Notes: a model not told the origin generated them from the letters alone. Positions 39,045 through 47,644 are shown, numbered from the stretch's first letter. The stretch: 64,000 nt of DNA from Natronosporangium hydrolyticum (GCF_016925615.1 NZ_CP070499.1:5332001-5396000), one strand, 5' to 3'. Translations and numbers: made by a program.

Positions 39045-41576
39045 GTGAGTTGGATGCGCCCCCGGGATAACAATCTTTTCGCCAACCTAGGCTCCTTGGT
39101 TCTTTGTGGAGCGATCGCCGGAGTGGTGGTGGCGGCCGCCTTCTTCCCCGGCGTCGCGCTCTCCGGCCTGATGGCGAAGGAGAGCCTCGAGCAGTTCGAC
39201 CAACTCCCGGCCGAACTCCACGTCGACGACGGGCCACAGGTCAGCTTCGTCTACGCCGCCGACGGCACCACCCGGATCGCCGCGATGTACGACGAAAACC
39301 GGCGCAACGTGCCCCTCCACGACATCAGCCCCCACATGCTCGAGGCGATCCTCGCCGCCGAAGACCGAAACTTCTACGAACACAACGGGGTCGACGTCCG
39401 CGGCATCGCCCGCGCCTTCGTCGCCAACACCGCCGCCGACCAGGTGACCCAGGGCGCCTCCACGGTCACCCAGCAGTTCGTCCGGCTCTCCCTCACCTAC
39501 TTCTCCGAAGACCTCCAGGACGTCGTCGACGCCACCGAGGAGACCAACGGCCGCAAGCTCCGCGAAGCCCGGTACGCGATCGCCGTGGAGCAGCAGCTCA
39601 CCAAGGAAGAGATCCTCAACGGCTACCTCAACCTCGCGTACTTCGGCGAGGGCGCCTACGGGATCTTCGCCGCCAGCCAGGTCTACTTCGACAAACGCCC
39701 CGCCGAGCTGGAGATCGACGAAGCCGCCTTCCTCGCCGGCCTGGTCCAGGCCCCGTCCCAGTTCAGCCCGAGCGAGGGTGGGCTCGCCGCCGCCACCGAA
39801 CGCCGCAACTGGGTGCTCGACCAAATGGTCGACACCGGCGCGATCACCCGCGCCGAAGCCGCCGAAGGCAAGCGGGTCGAGCTGGACCTGGAACCCGAGC
39901 GCCAGCCCAACATGTGCGTCGGCGTCGCCATCAACCACTGGGGCTTCTTCTGCGACTACTTCTACCGGTGGTGGCTGGAGCAGGAGACCTTCGGCGCCAC
40001 CCGGTGGGAGCGCGAGCAGCGGCTACGCAGCGGCGGCTTCCACGTCGTCACCACCCTCGACGTGGACACGCAGGAAGCCGCCAAGGAGCACGTCGAAGAA
40101 CAGCTCGCCACCGGCGACGAGCACGCGCTGATGGTCGCCGCGGTGGAGCCGGGCACCGGCAAGATCCGAGCGATGAGCACCAACCGCAACTTCGCCATCG
40201 ACGACCCGCAGAACCCGCAGAACGGCCCCCACACCAATCCGCAGGCTCGTGACGAGGGCGTCCGCGGCTCGTACCCGAACACCACCAACCCGTTGATCTC
40301 TGGCGGCGGCGACATCGACGGTTACCAGGGCGGCTCGACCTTCAAACTCTTCACCCAGATCGCCGCGCTCGAACAAGGCCTGCCCCTGTCCACCAACATC
40401 GACTCGCCCACGCAGATCACCACCAACTTCTACGCCGAGCCCGGCACCTCGGCGGCCTGCGGCGACCGGTGGTGCCCGGTGAACTACCCAGACCAGGAGC
40501 CGGGCAACTACAACATGTGGACCGCCTTCGGGCAATCGATCAACACCTACTACGTCCAGCTCGTCGACCGGGTCGGCGCCGACAACGCGGTCGACGTCGC
40601 CAAACGGCTGGGGATCAAATTCCGGGCCAGCGGCACCGAAGAGAACCCGCAAGACGCCCAGTACGCCTCCCCCGGCCGCTCATCCAGCTGGGGCCCGTTC
40701 ACGCTCGGCGTCTCGGCCACCACCCCGCTCGACCTCGCCAACGCGTACGCCACGGTCTCCGCCGAGGGCGTCCACTGCGAGCCGATCCCGGTGGAGGAGA
40801 TCCGCACCCAGTACGGCGAGAGCCTGGACGTCGCCGATCCGGACTGCGAACGGGTGCTCGACGAGGATGTCGCGCTCGCCGCCATCGACACCGGCCGCTG
40901 CGTCACCGGTGCCGGGTCGGAGCTGGGCGGCTGCAGCAGCGGCAGCGGCACCGCCCGGCAAGCACACGACACGGTCGGCAAGCCGGTGTGGGGCAAGACC
41001 GGCACCAGCGACGGAGTCCGCGCGTACTCGACCGTGCTCTCCACCAAACAGCTGGTCGTCGCCGGCCAGCTCACCGACCCGGACTGGGCCCAGACCAACC
41101 AGCAGATGGAGACCGAGCTGGTCCGCAACGCGGTGATGCGCATCCTCCGCGACGGCACGGCCGACCACGACAGCGAGGACTGGGACGTCCCCGACGACCG
41201 GGAGCTGGTCCGCGGCAGCTCGGTCACGATCCCGAACGTCTCGTGCCAGTCGGTGTCGCAGGCGGAGTCTCGGCTAGCAGACGCTGGCTTCGCCACCCGG
41301 GTCGCCGGCGGCCGGGTCGACTCTTCCTGCCCGGCCGGTTCGGTGGCCGGCACCTCCCCGAGCGGCGAGACCTCACCGGGCGACACCATCACCATCCAGA
41401 TCTCCAACGGGTCCGGGGCCGGCAACGGCGGCCCAGGCAACGGCAACGGCGGCCCTGGCAACGGCAACGGCAACGGCGGACCGGGCAATGGCAACGGCCC
41501 GCCCGGCGACAACGGTGACAACGACGACGACGCCGACCTCGGCGGCAACACCGACCCCGGCGACGGCGGCGACTAA
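39045..41576 (+). CDS. Bifunctional class A penicillin-binding protein with PASTA domain (PonA2-type)
   Basis: 843 aa from GTG 39045. One N-terminal transmembrane helix (about 11-38) is followed by a GT51 glycosyltransferase domain with the catalytic Glu in AAEDRNFYEHNGVD (about 105-118). The transpeptidase domain has SxxK at STFK (431-434), SxN in QSINTYYV and KTG (651-653). A PASTA domain (about 725-790) and a Gly/Asn/Asp-rich tail end the protein. It builds and cross-links peptidoglycan outside the membrane. Its place beside the whiB4-like gene matches ponA2 (Rv3682). Confidence 0.95.
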   Translation: MSWMRPRDNNLFANLGSLVLCGAIAGVVVAAAFFPGVALSGLMAKESLEQFDQLPAELHVDDGPQVSFVYAADGTTRIAAMYDENRRNVPLHDISPHMLEAILAAEDRNFYEHNGVDVRGIARAFVANTAADQVTQGASTVTQQFVRLSLTYFSEDLQDVVDATEETNGRKLREARYAIAVEQQLTKEEILNGYLNLAYFGEGAYGIFAASQVYFDKRPAELEIDEAAFLAGLVQAPSQFSPSEGGLAAATERRNWVLDQMVDTGAITRAEAAEGKRVELDLEPERQPNMCVGVAINHWGFFCDYFYRWWLEQETFGATRWEREQRLRSGGFHVVTTLDVDTQEAAKEHVEEQLATGDEHALMVAAVEPGTGKIRAMSTNRNFAIDDPQNPQNGPHTNPQARDEGVRGSYPNTTNPLISGGGDIDGYQGGSTFKLFTQIAALEQGLPLSTNIDSPTQITTNFYAEPGTSAACGDRWCPVNYPDQEPGNYNMWTAFGQSINTYYVQLVDRVGADNAVDVAKRLGIKFRASGTEENPQDAQYASPGRSSSWGPFTLGVSATTPLDLANAYATVSAEGVHCEPIPVEEIRTQYGESLDVADPDCERVLDEDVALAAIDTGRCVTGAGSELGGCSSGSGTARQAHDTVGKPVWGKTGTSDGVRAYSTVLSTKQLVVAGQLTDPDWAQTNQQMETELVRNAVMRILRDGTADHDSEDWDVPDDRELVRGSSVTIPNVSCQSVSQAESRLADAGFATRVAGGRVDSSCPAGSVAGTSPSGETSPGDTITIQISNGSGAGNGGPGNGNGGPGNGNGNGGPGNGNGPPGDNGDNDDDADLGGNTDPGDGGD

Positions 41577-41612
41577 CCCGGCGCCCGGCGCCCGGCGCCG
41601 GGTTAGTCGCCG
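41567..41612. terminator. Strong hairpin over the PBP stop codon
   Basis: A 19-base-pair perfect inverted repeat (41567-41585 with 41594-41612) with an 8-base loop. The stem includes the TAA stop of the penicillin-binding protein gene, so the hairpin must form after the ribosome leaves. It is most simply a rho-independent-type terminator without a T-run. Confidence 0.75.
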
Positions 41613-41622
41613 GGCGCGGCGT

Positions 41623-41673
41623 TCATGAGCGTGTTGACCGACATGCCGGGCGTGTCGGTCAACACGCTCATGA
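41623..41673. repeat. 21-bp perfect inverted repeat with 9-base loop
   Basis: 41623-41643 pairs perfectly with 41653-41673 around a 9-base loop. Unlike the neighbouring terminator, the arms are not GC-only (they include GTGTTGACC). It lies in the gap between the PBP gene and the HhH-protein gene. It may be a second terminator, a repeated genomic palindrome or the remnant of a small mobile element. Confidence 0.7.
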
Positions 41674-41799
41674 TCGGCCGGCAGGTCGGGGCGGTCTGAG
41701 CGCCCTGCCGACGACGCCCGTTGCCGGCCACCGTATGTTGACAGCTGCTCATCTGTGATGAGATCGTTCCCGATCCGAGTCTCGTGCTGGAGGTATGCC

Positions 41800-42501
41800 G
41801 TGGGTCCCATTTCAAGTGTGCTGGTGGGGGTGGGGGTGCTGGTACTCCTCGGGCTCATCGTCGGCGGAGTTCTCCTGTTGAGCCGCCGGGCCCGCGCCGC
41901 CGACGCGCCGCTGGCGCCGAATCCGCCGGTCGCCCCCACCGCTTCGCCTGACGTACCGATGGACCCGCCGGCTGATCAGGTTCCAGCGCCGAGGACGTCT
42001 CCGGAGAATGAGTCCGAAACCGAGGTGCCGCCGGCGCCGGTGCCGGTCGGGTTGAAGCCCGAACCGGTCGTCCCGGACGAGCCCACGCCAGCCCAGCCCG
42101 CCCCCGCCCCCGCGGCCACGACGCCCGCCGCTCCGCTCGCGGCCGACCCCACCACCGCGCAGCCGACCCCGGCCGAACCCACCCCGGCCGAACCCACCCT
42201 CGCCGAACCCGCGGCCGACCCGATCGCCGCCGCAGAGCCCGTCGCCACAGAGCCCGTCGCCGCAGAGCCCGTCGCCGGGCAACCGGCTGATGCCGGACCG
42301 GCCGACGACTTCCGCAAGATCGAAGGCATCGGACCGAAGATGGCCACTGCGCTGCAGTCCGCCGGCATCCGTACCTACCGCCAGCTCGGCGAGACCAGCG
42401 AGGCGGAGCTACGCGCAGCGGTCAAAGCTGCTGGGATGCGCGCCACCGCCGCGCTGCCCAAGTGGCCCGAGCGTGCCCGGGAACTCGCCGGCGGCGAGTA
42501 G
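41800..42501 (+). CDS. Membrane-anchored helix-hairpin-helix protein
   Basis: About 233 aa from GTG 41800, which follows GGAGG by six bases. One N-terminal transmembrane helix (VLVGVGVLVLLGLIVGGVLL) is followed by a long Pro/Ala/Glu-rich linker with EPTPAEPT-type repeats (about 45-165) and a C-terminal helix-hairpin-helix domain: DFRKIEGIGPKMATALQSAG then YRQLGETSEAELRAA. Such DUF4332-like HhH modules bind DNA or protein. The linker could span from the membrane to a distant partner. Function is not known. Confidence 0.75.
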   Translation: MGPISSVLVGVGVLVLLGLIVGGVLLLSRRARAADAPLAPNPPVAPTASPDVPMDPPADQVPAPRTSPENESETEVPPAPVPVGLKPEPVVPDEPTPAQPAPAPAATTPAAPLAADPTTAQPTPAEPTPAEPTLAEPAADPIAAAEPVATEPVAAEPVAGQPADAGPADDFRKIEGIGPKMATALQSAGIRTYRQLGETSEAELRAAVKAAGMRATAALPKWPERARELAGGE

Positions 42502-42514
42502 CCCGAACTCGAGT

Positions 42515-42554
42515 GGGGATGGGTTCGGTGGCCGGAGCCACCAAACCCATCCCC
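42515..42554. terminator. Bidirectional terminator between convergent genes
   Basis: An 18-base-pair stem (42515-42532 with 42537-42554, one C.A mismatch) and a four-base loop CGGA. It lies between the stops of the HhH protein and the convergent GatB/YqeY gene and so can end both transcripts. Confidence 0.8.
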
Positions 42555-42575
42555 GAACCGGGAGTGCCCGGCCGT

Positions 42576-43031
42576 TCAGCCACCCAGCTGCCGGCGTACC
42601 TCGGCCGCGACCCGGGCCCCGTCTGCCCGCCCCGCCACCGCCGCCCGCGCCGCCTTCATCGCCGGCCCCATCGCCTGCGCACCCTGGAACCCGCCGTCGG
42701 TCAGCGCCGCGGCCACCAACTCGGCGACCTCCTCGTCACTTAACTGCGCCGGCAGGTACCGCTCCACCACCGATAGCTCGGCTCGTTCCCGGTCGGCCAG
42801 CTCCACCCGGCCGGCCTGCTGGTACGCATCCGCCGCCTCCCGGCGTTTGCGAGCCTCCCGGGTCAAGACGGTGGAGACCTCGTCGTCGGAGAGTTCCCGC
42901 GCCGCCGCCTCGGCCACCTCCTCGTTGCGTACCGCCGACAGCAGCATCCGCAGGGTCTCGGTGGTCAGCTGCTCGCGCGCCTTCATGGCGGTCCGCAGAT
43001 CGGTGGTGAGCTGTTCCTTCAGCGTGCCCAT
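42576..43031 (-). CDS. GatB/YqeY-domain protein
   Basis: 151 aa from ATG 43031. The family is recognised from LKEQLTTDLRTAMKAREQ, TLRMLLSAVRNEEV, ERYLPAQLSDEEVAELV and AMGPAMKAARAAVAGRADGARV. The domain is the tail of the GatB amidotransferase subunit, where it contacts tRNA. Free-standing YqeY proteins are conserved, but their role is not established. It is divergent from the metallophosphoesterase gene. Confidence 0.9.
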   Translation of the reverse strand: MGTLKEQLTTDLRTAMKAREQLTTETLRMLLSAVRNEEVAEAAARELSDDEVSTVLTREARKRREAADAYQQAGRVELADRERAELSVVERYLPAQLSDEEVAELVAAALTDGGFQGAQAMGPAMKAARAAVAGRADGARVAAEVRRQLGG

Positions 43032-43094
43032 AGTCGACCAACCTACCGGGCACCACCGCGAACCTGCTGGAAGCGCGACCCCTAGGCTGTACGG

Positions 43095-44000
43095 ATGCGG
43101 ATGCGAACGCTCGGATGGCTCGGCGGCGGACTGGTGGCGACCGGAGCGGCCACCTTCGCGTACGCCTCGTTGGTGGAGCGCAACCTGTTCACCCTCCGCC
43201 GGTTCGACGTGCCGGTGCTCGCCCCCGACGCGGAACCGCTGCGGATCCTGCACCTGTCCGACCTGCATCTCACCCCAGGGCAGCGCCGCAAGCAGCAGTG
43301 GGTGGCTGAACTCGCCGGCACCGACCCGGACCTGGTGATCGTCACCGGCGACAACCACGCCCATCCGGCTGCGGTGCCGGCGATCGAGTACGCGTACGGG
43401 GCGCTGCTGGATTACCCGGGCGCGTTCGTCTTCGGCTCCAACGACTACGCCGGCCCGGTCTGGCGCAACCCGCTCAGCTACCTGCGGCCCCGCGAAGGCC
43501 GGCCCTACATCCAGGGTGAGCAACTCCCGTACGAGGAGCTGCGTGCCCTGTTCACCGGCGCCGGCTGGGTCGACCTCAACAACGCCCGTACGGTGATCAA
43601 GGCCGGCGGCCGGGCGGTCGAGTTGGTGGGCGTCGACGACCCACACGTGGAACGCGACGACTACCCGGCGGTGGCCGGGCCCGCCTCGCCCGACGCTGAT
43701 CTCCACCTGGGGGTGACCCACAGCCCGGAGCCGGCGGTGCTGGACGCGATGGCCGACGACGGCTTCACGCTGCTGCTCGCCGGCCACACCCACGGCGGGC
43801 AGGTCCGGGTGCCCGGCGTGGGCGCGCTGGTGACCAACTGTGGGCTGGACCGCAAGCTGGCCCGCGGGCTGCACCGGTGGCCGGGCGGGGCCGATCCGAC
43901 CTGGCTACACGTCTCGGCGGGCCTGGGCACCCATCCGACCGCCCCGGTCCGGTTCGCGTGCCGGCCCGAGGCGTCACTGTTGACGCTCATCCCCCGCTGA
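43095..44000 (+). CDS. Metallophosphoesterase (Rv3683-like)
   Basis: 301 aa. An N-terminal signal anchor (WLGGGLVATGAATFAYASLV) precedes the calcineurin-type metal site: LHLSDLHLTPGQ, VIVTGDNHAHP, FGSNDYAGPVW and GHTHGGQVRVPG. A lipid-A- or cyclic-nucleotide-type phosphoesterase activity outside or at the membrane is possible; the substrate is unknown. Its place two genes after the PBP keeps the Rv3682-Rv3683 order. Its last 14 bases overlap the convergent TetR gene. Confidence 0.88.
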   Translation: MRMRTLGWLGGGLVATGAATFAYASLVERNLFTLRRFDVPVLAPDAEPLRILHLSDLHLTPGQRRKQQWVAELAGTDPDLVIVTGDNHAHPAAVPAIEYAYGALLDYPGAFVFGSNDYAGPVWRNPLSYLRPREGRPYIQGEQLPYEELRALFTGAGWVDLNNARTVIKAGGRAVELVGVDDPHVERDDYPAVAGPASPDADLHLGVTHSPEPAVLDAMADDGFTLLLAGHTHGGQVRVPGVGALVTNCGLDRKLARGLHRWPGGADPTWLHVSAGLGTHPTAPVRFACRPEASLLTLIPR

Positions 44001-44583
44001 GTTCCGGCGGCCGGCTCAGCTGCTCAATGAGCATCCGCAGCCGCTCACTGCGCTGCGCCGGCCGGAGCCGACCGTCCCGGGTCAACATCACCAGGCCGTG
44101 CAACGCCGCCCACACCACCTCGGCGAAGGTCTCCCGATCACGCCCTGCGGCGAGCGGCGCCACCACCTCGACCAGTTCGGTGAACGCCTCCCGGAGGTCG
44201 GCCGGCGTGTCAGCCTGCGCGAACTGAAGATCGCTGGCGAGGACGAACATCGCGTCATACCGGGCCCGGTTGACCTCCGCGAACTCGACGTACGCCTGGG
44301 CGGCGGCGGGTAACCACTGGTCGGGGTCGTGCGGAAACATCGCCCGGGCGCTGCGAAGGGCGGTAGCCAGCTCCGCGAACCCCGCAACGGCGACCGCCGC
44401 GACGATCGCGTCCTTGTTGGCGAAGTGGCTGTAGAGGACGGGCTGGCTGTACTCGATCCGGTCGGCGAGGCGCCGGGTGGTGACCGCCTCCCACCCCTCC
44501 GCCTCGGCGAGCGCGCGGGCGGCGTCGATGATCAGCTGTCGGCGCTGAGCTCGTTCGCGAGCCTTCCGATCTCCTGGCGGCAC
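43987..44583 (-). CDS. TetR-family repressor
   Basis: 198 aa from GTG 44583. The helix-turn-helix is in the first 55 residues: AARALAEAEGWEAVTTRRLA and YSQPVLYSHFANKDAIV. The C-terminal ligand domain has the WAALHGLVMLTRDGRL end of the WHG-type (TetR_C_33) group. It is divergent from a DUF4267 membrane-protein gene and the shared promoter carries two perfect CTAGC-N3-GCTAG palindromes, so it very probably represses both genes. The inducer is unknown. Confidence 0.9.
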   Translation of the reverse strand: MPPGDRKARERAQRRQLIIDAARALAEAEGWEAVTTRRLADRIEYSQPVLYSHFANKDAIVAAVAVAGFAELATALRSARAMFPHDPDQWLPAAAQAYVEFAEVNRARYDAMFVLASDLQFAQADTPADLREAFTELVEVVAPLAAGRDRETFAEVVWAALHGLVMLTRDGRLRPAQRSERLRMLIEQLSRPPELSGG

Positions 44584-44592
44584 CGGTTCACG

Positions 44593-44638
44593 CTAGCACC
44601 GCTAGCACCTTCACCTGGACTACTGCTAGCGTTGCTAG
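44593..44638. promoter_or_regulatory. Double TetR operator
   Basis: Two perfect palindromes CTAGC-N3-GCTAG at 44593-44605 and 44626-44638. Their centres are 33 bases apart, about three DNA turns, so two dimers can bind one face. A third half site GCTAG is at 44652-44656. They fill the gap between the tetR start (44583) and the DUF4267 gene start (44670). Confidence 0.8.
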
Positions 44639-44669
44639 AGAATCGGTCAGCGCTAGACACGGAGCTGTG

Positions 44670-45080
44670 ATGCCACGAACACCCCTGATCCTCGCCGGGC
44701 TCCTCGGCGCCGGCATCATCGTGATCGGCCTCCGGTTCCTGATCAGCCCGGAGACGGCCGCAACCAACTTCGGAGTACCAGCCACCGGGTCCGGCGAGGC
44801 CTCGGCATACCTGGCGACCAAAGGGGTTCGCGACATCGCCTCCGGCCTGTTCGGCCTACTGCTGCTAGCACGCGGGCTCTACCGCACGCTCGGCGGCTTC
44901 CTGCTGCTGGCAGCGTTGATCCCGATCGTCGACACGGTGATCGTGCTCAACCACGGCGGCAGCCTGCCGGTGGCGCTCGGCATCCACGGCGCCACCGCGG
45001 CAGCTCTCCTCGGCCTCGGCGGCTGGCTCCTCAGCCAAGCCCGCGACCAGCCACGACACCACGCCGGGGGTATCGGGTAG
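44670..45080 (+). CDS. DUF4267 membrane protein
   Basis: 136 aa from ATG 44670, with GGAG five bases upstream (a GTG one codon earlier is possible). Four hydrophobic helices are visible: LILAGLLGAGIIVIGLRFLI, ASGLFGLLLLARGLY, GGFLLLAALIPIVDTVIVL and ATAAALLGLGGWLL. The signature YLATKGVRDIASGL is typical of DUF4267. Members are small membrane proteins of unknown function often controlled by a neighbouring TetR, as here. Confidence 0.85.
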   Translation: MPRTPLILAGLLGAGIIVIGLRFLISPETAATNFGVPATGSGEASAYLATKGVRDIASGLFGLLLLARGLYRTLGGFLLLAALIPIVDTVIVLNHGGSLPVALGIHGATAAALLGLGGWLLSQARDQPRHHAGGIG

Positions 45081-45121
45081 TAGCGCCCCGCAGGCGTCAG
45101 TTAGTATGGCCCAGTCACACT

Positions 45122-45198
45122 CGGGGTGTGGCGCAGCTTGGCAGCGCGCTTCGTTCGGGACGAAGAGGCCGTGGGTTCAAATCCCGCCACCCCGACCA
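45122..45198 (+). tRNA. tRNA-Pro (anticodon CGG), attachment site of the element
   Basis: 77 bases including the encoded CCA. The acceptor stem CGGGGTG (45122-45128) pairs with CACCCCG (45188-45194), with discriminator A. The anticodon stem-loop CTTCG-TTCGGGA-CGAAG gives anticodon CGG. The T-arm contains GGGTTCAAATCCC. An integrase gene lies directly beyond its 3' end, the usual place for an AICE insertion, so the 3' half probably forms attL. Confidence 0.97.
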
Positions 45199-45211
45199 AT
45201 GAAAGACCAGG

Positions 45212-45248
45212 TCAGGGGCGGTTTCTCGAAAGAGGAAACCGCCCCTGA
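45212..45248. terminator. Hairpin downstream of tRNA-Pro
   Basis: A perfect 14-base-pair inverted repeat (45212-45225 with 45235-45248) with a 9-base loop, 14 bases past the tRNA. It ends the tRNA transcript and, being within the element, would come with the integration event. Confidence 0.8.
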
Positions 45249-45324
45249 AATTCGTCCGGAGGCCGTTCGGGAGAATTCTGGGAGAAGATCTTGACGGGTC
45301 GCCTCCCCGCCGCTGCTGCGGCGG

Positions 45325-46818
45325 CTACTCACTACGCAGCAACGCATCGAGCGCTGCCACTGGTGACCGCGGGCTCATCTCCCGCCGGGTGGTGAGCGCT
45401 TCCCGCCACATCCGGTCCAGCCCGGCCAGCAGCCGGCGGCGCATAGTCGGGGTGACGTGGGCGTAGCGGGCACCGATCGAGCCATCGGTGTGGCCCATCC
45501 GGTCGTCCATGAGTACCCGTTCTGTTCGCAGCTCCTCCAGGTGCGTGCGGTGCGAGTGCCGTAGCCCGTGCGGGGTGAGCCCGGCCGCGATCGGTAGCCA
45601 GCAGGCATCAGCCCGGCCGCTGGCGTTGCGGCCGCGCGCCGGTACCCCGGGCCAGGGCTCGGCGAGGACCGGCACCGGCCGAGCCTCTTGTGGGGCCTTC
45701 TTCGGGTACCAGCCGGAGGCGGCCGGGCCGAACAGCCAGGTGGCGAATCCGGTCCGGCGCCAGTGCGGTACGGGCTCGGCCCGCAGCCGGTGCCGGGCGA
45801 ACCCGAGGTCCGCGATCGCGGCCTCAACGCGGACGCGCGTACGCTCGGCCACCACCGCGGGCCGGTTGAGGACGTTGGACACGGTGCCGGTGGACACCTC
45901 GGCCCGGCGTGCCACGTCGACCAGGGTGGCACCGAGCTGGCCGGAACTCCCCCGGCCTTGGAAGACGTAGGTCTTGCCGTGGCAGGCGCAGGGCTTCGGG
46001 CGGGTACGTGCGAGGTGCTGGGCCACGAGGTCAGCCAGCCAGCCGGGCAGGTCGATGGTGCGGTAGCTGTCGTCCTTTGGCGGGCACCGCACCAGCTCCC
46101 CGGTGTCCAGCTCGTAGAGCTGCCACTCCACCCGCACGGCACCCGGGCGGATGAACTCGGTCTCCAACCCGACCAGCTCACCCCAGCGAATCCCCGTGAA
46201 CCCCTTCAGCAGCAGCGCCACGAACTCGTCATCCCGACCAGACAGCAGGGCGGCCCGCTCGGCGATCAGCAGCACACCGAGCGCGGTGGTCACCGTCTTC
46301 TCCGGACCACGGTTGCGGGACCGGCCGGCCCGCTTGCCCCGCCCGCGCCGCTTGGTCGCCGGGTTCGCGCCAATCAGCCCTTCCTCCAAGGCGTCGGCGA
46401 GCACCAGGTGCAGGGTGCTCCGCCAGGTCTTCACACTCGCCGCCGCGTACACCTTGCGCTCCCGCTTCTCCCATGCCTCCACGTCGGCGCTGAGGATGCT
46501 CACCAACGGACGATCACCGAACTCGGGCAGCAGGTGTTCCTCCAAGTGGCGCCGGTAGTTCTGCATGGTCGAGGCCGCCAGGTCCTGGGCGGCGTACCAC
46601 CGTGAGGCGTAGGCCCCGAAGGTGACCTGGCCGGCGGCTGGGTCTCGCCAGCTCCCGGCGCGGATCTTGGCCTCTTCGGCGTCGGCGGCCTGCTTGGCTT
46701 CCCGCTTGGTGCGGAAGCGAATCGTCTCACCATGTGCGTTGCACACCGTGCCGTACCGGCCCGCGCCGATCTTGTACCGGCCGCGCCAGTAGCTCCCGCG
46801 GTTCTCTGCGTATCCCAA
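45325..46818 (-). CDS. int: Tyrosine integrase with an internal LacI-type helix-turn-helix
   Basis: 497 aa from TTG 46818, chosen for the AAGGAGAG site just upstream. An arm-binding and SAM-like core-binding part (about 1-160) is followed by the catalytic domain: Arg211 in GFTGIRWGEL, Lys248 in PPKDDSYRT, HGLRHSH (417-423), MGHTDG (441-446) and Tyr452 in RYAHV. Between Lys and the HxxR box lies an insert (about 297-345) that reads as a LacI-family DNA-binding domain: LVDVARRAEVSTGTVSNVLN. It performs integration at and, with Xis, excision from the tRNA-Pro site. Confidence 0.93.
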   Translation of the reverse strand: MGYAENRGSYWRGRYKIGAGRYGTVCNAHGETIRFRTKREAKQAADAEEAKIRAGSWRDPAAGQVTFGAYASRWYAAQDLAASTMQNYRRHLEEHLLPEFGDRPLVSILSADVEAWEKRERKVYAAASVKTWRSTLHLVLADALEEGLIGANPATKRRGRGKRAGRSRNRGPEKTVTTALGVLLIAERAALLSGRDDEFVALLLKGFTGIRWGELVGLETEFIRPGAVRVEWQLYELDTGELVRCPPKDDSYRTIDLPGWLADLVAQHLARTRPKPCACHGKTYVFQGRGSSGQLGATLVDVARRAEVSTGTVSNVLNRPAVVAERTRVRVEAAIADLGFARHRLRAEPVPHWRRTGFATWLFGPAASGWYPKKAPQEARPVPVLAEPWPGVPARGRNASGRADACWLPIAAGLTPHGLRHSHRTHLEELRTERVLMDDRMGHTDGSIGARYAHVTPTMRRRLLAGLDRMWREALTTRREMSPRSPVAALDALLRSE

Positions 46819-46841
46819 GGTATGACTCTCCTTTGTGTTGG

Positions 46842-47177
46842 CTATGCCGCGTCGCGGGCACGGCGGGGCGGGCGTGCCCGTAGTTCGACCAGCGGCCGCA
46901 CGGGTTGCACGACCGGTCGGCGCTTCCGGCCGGTGGTCACCTCGGGCTCGCGGTGCTCGTTCGGTCGCTGCTCGAATATGCGGACGATCTCGTGGACGTG
47001 CTCGGGGGTGAACCGGTAGGCGCCGCCGGTCTTGGTGAAGGGGATGCGCCGCTTGCGGGCCTGTTCCTTGATCCACCACTCGGAGCAGCCGAGGGCGCGG
47101 GCGACCTCGGCGGGCGTCAGTAGTCGTAGGAGTACGTCGCCGGGGGCATGGTTCCGTCCTGTGCTGGTGCGGGTCAT
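46842..47177 (-). CDS. xis: Excisionase (MerR-like winged helix)
   Basis: 111 aa. The DNA-binding core is LLTPAEVARALGCSEWWIKE followed by RRIPFTKTGGAYRFTPEHV, a standard excisionase-type MerR fold. The C-terminal 45 residues are Arg/Pro-rich. It lies 23 bases upstream of the integrase TTG start, so the two are co-expressed. It bends attL/attR DNA and directs the integrase toward excision. Confidence 0.9.
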   Translation of the reverse strand: MTRTSTGRNHAPGDVLLRLLTPAEVARALGCSEWWIKEQARKRRIPFTKTGGAYRFTPEHVHEIVRIFEQRPNEHREPEVTTGRKRRPVVQPVRPLVELRARPPRRARDAA

Positions 47178-47215
47178 GATGGGGGCGCTCCTCTCGGCTC
47201 GGGCTGATAGGGGTG

Positions 47216-47258
47216 CGGCCCTGGCGCGGTTGCTTGCAGGCGGTGCGCCAGGGCCGCT
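47216..47258. terminator. Hairpin upstream of xis
   Basis: A perfect 13-base-pair GC-rich stem (47216-47228 with 47246-47258) with a 17-base loop. It lies 12 bases past the stop of the 88-aa gene and before xis, separating the int/xis unit from the rest of the minus-strand genes. Confidence 0.75.
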
Positions 47259-47270
47259 GCTCCGGGGGTG

Positions 47271-47537
47271 TCAGTCGTGGGCGAGGGCGGTGCGGATCGC
47301 AGCGAGCCACTGGTTCATGTCGCGGGGCGGGCTCCACATTCCGGCGGCGACCTGCTGGGCGGCCTCGGTGATGGTGCAGTCCATCGCGGCCAGGTGCTTG
47401 CGGTCGCGTAGCACGAGGGCGACGGCGAGCTGCTGGCCGGTCGACCAGGCCCGGTTCGGGTGGCCGTTATTGTGGGCGAGCGCCCACCGGCATCGGGCCA
47501 GTACGTCGGTGGCGAAGCGGTCGAGGGTTGCGGTCAC
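47271..47537 (-). CDS. Small protein of unknown function
   Basis: 88 aa from GTG 47537 (AAAGGA upstream). It is helical and soluble, with LARCRWALAHNNGHPNRAW and MDCTITEAAQQVAAGMWSPP. I recognise no family. It lies alone between two hairpins, so it is probably its own transcription unit within the element. Confidence 0.65.
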   Translation of the reverse strand: MTATLDRFATDVLARCRWALAHNNGHPNRAWSTGQQLAVALVLRDRKHLAAMDCTITEAAQQVAAGMWSPPRDMNQWLAAIRTALAHD

Positions 47538-47644
47538 GGTGATCGGTCCTTTCGCGGGATGAGAGTCGAAGGGCGTCAGCGGGGCGTGGTTGCCGCCAGG
47601 TGTTGCGCCTGGGCCGCATTTCTCCTACGCGGGTCAGGTGTGCG

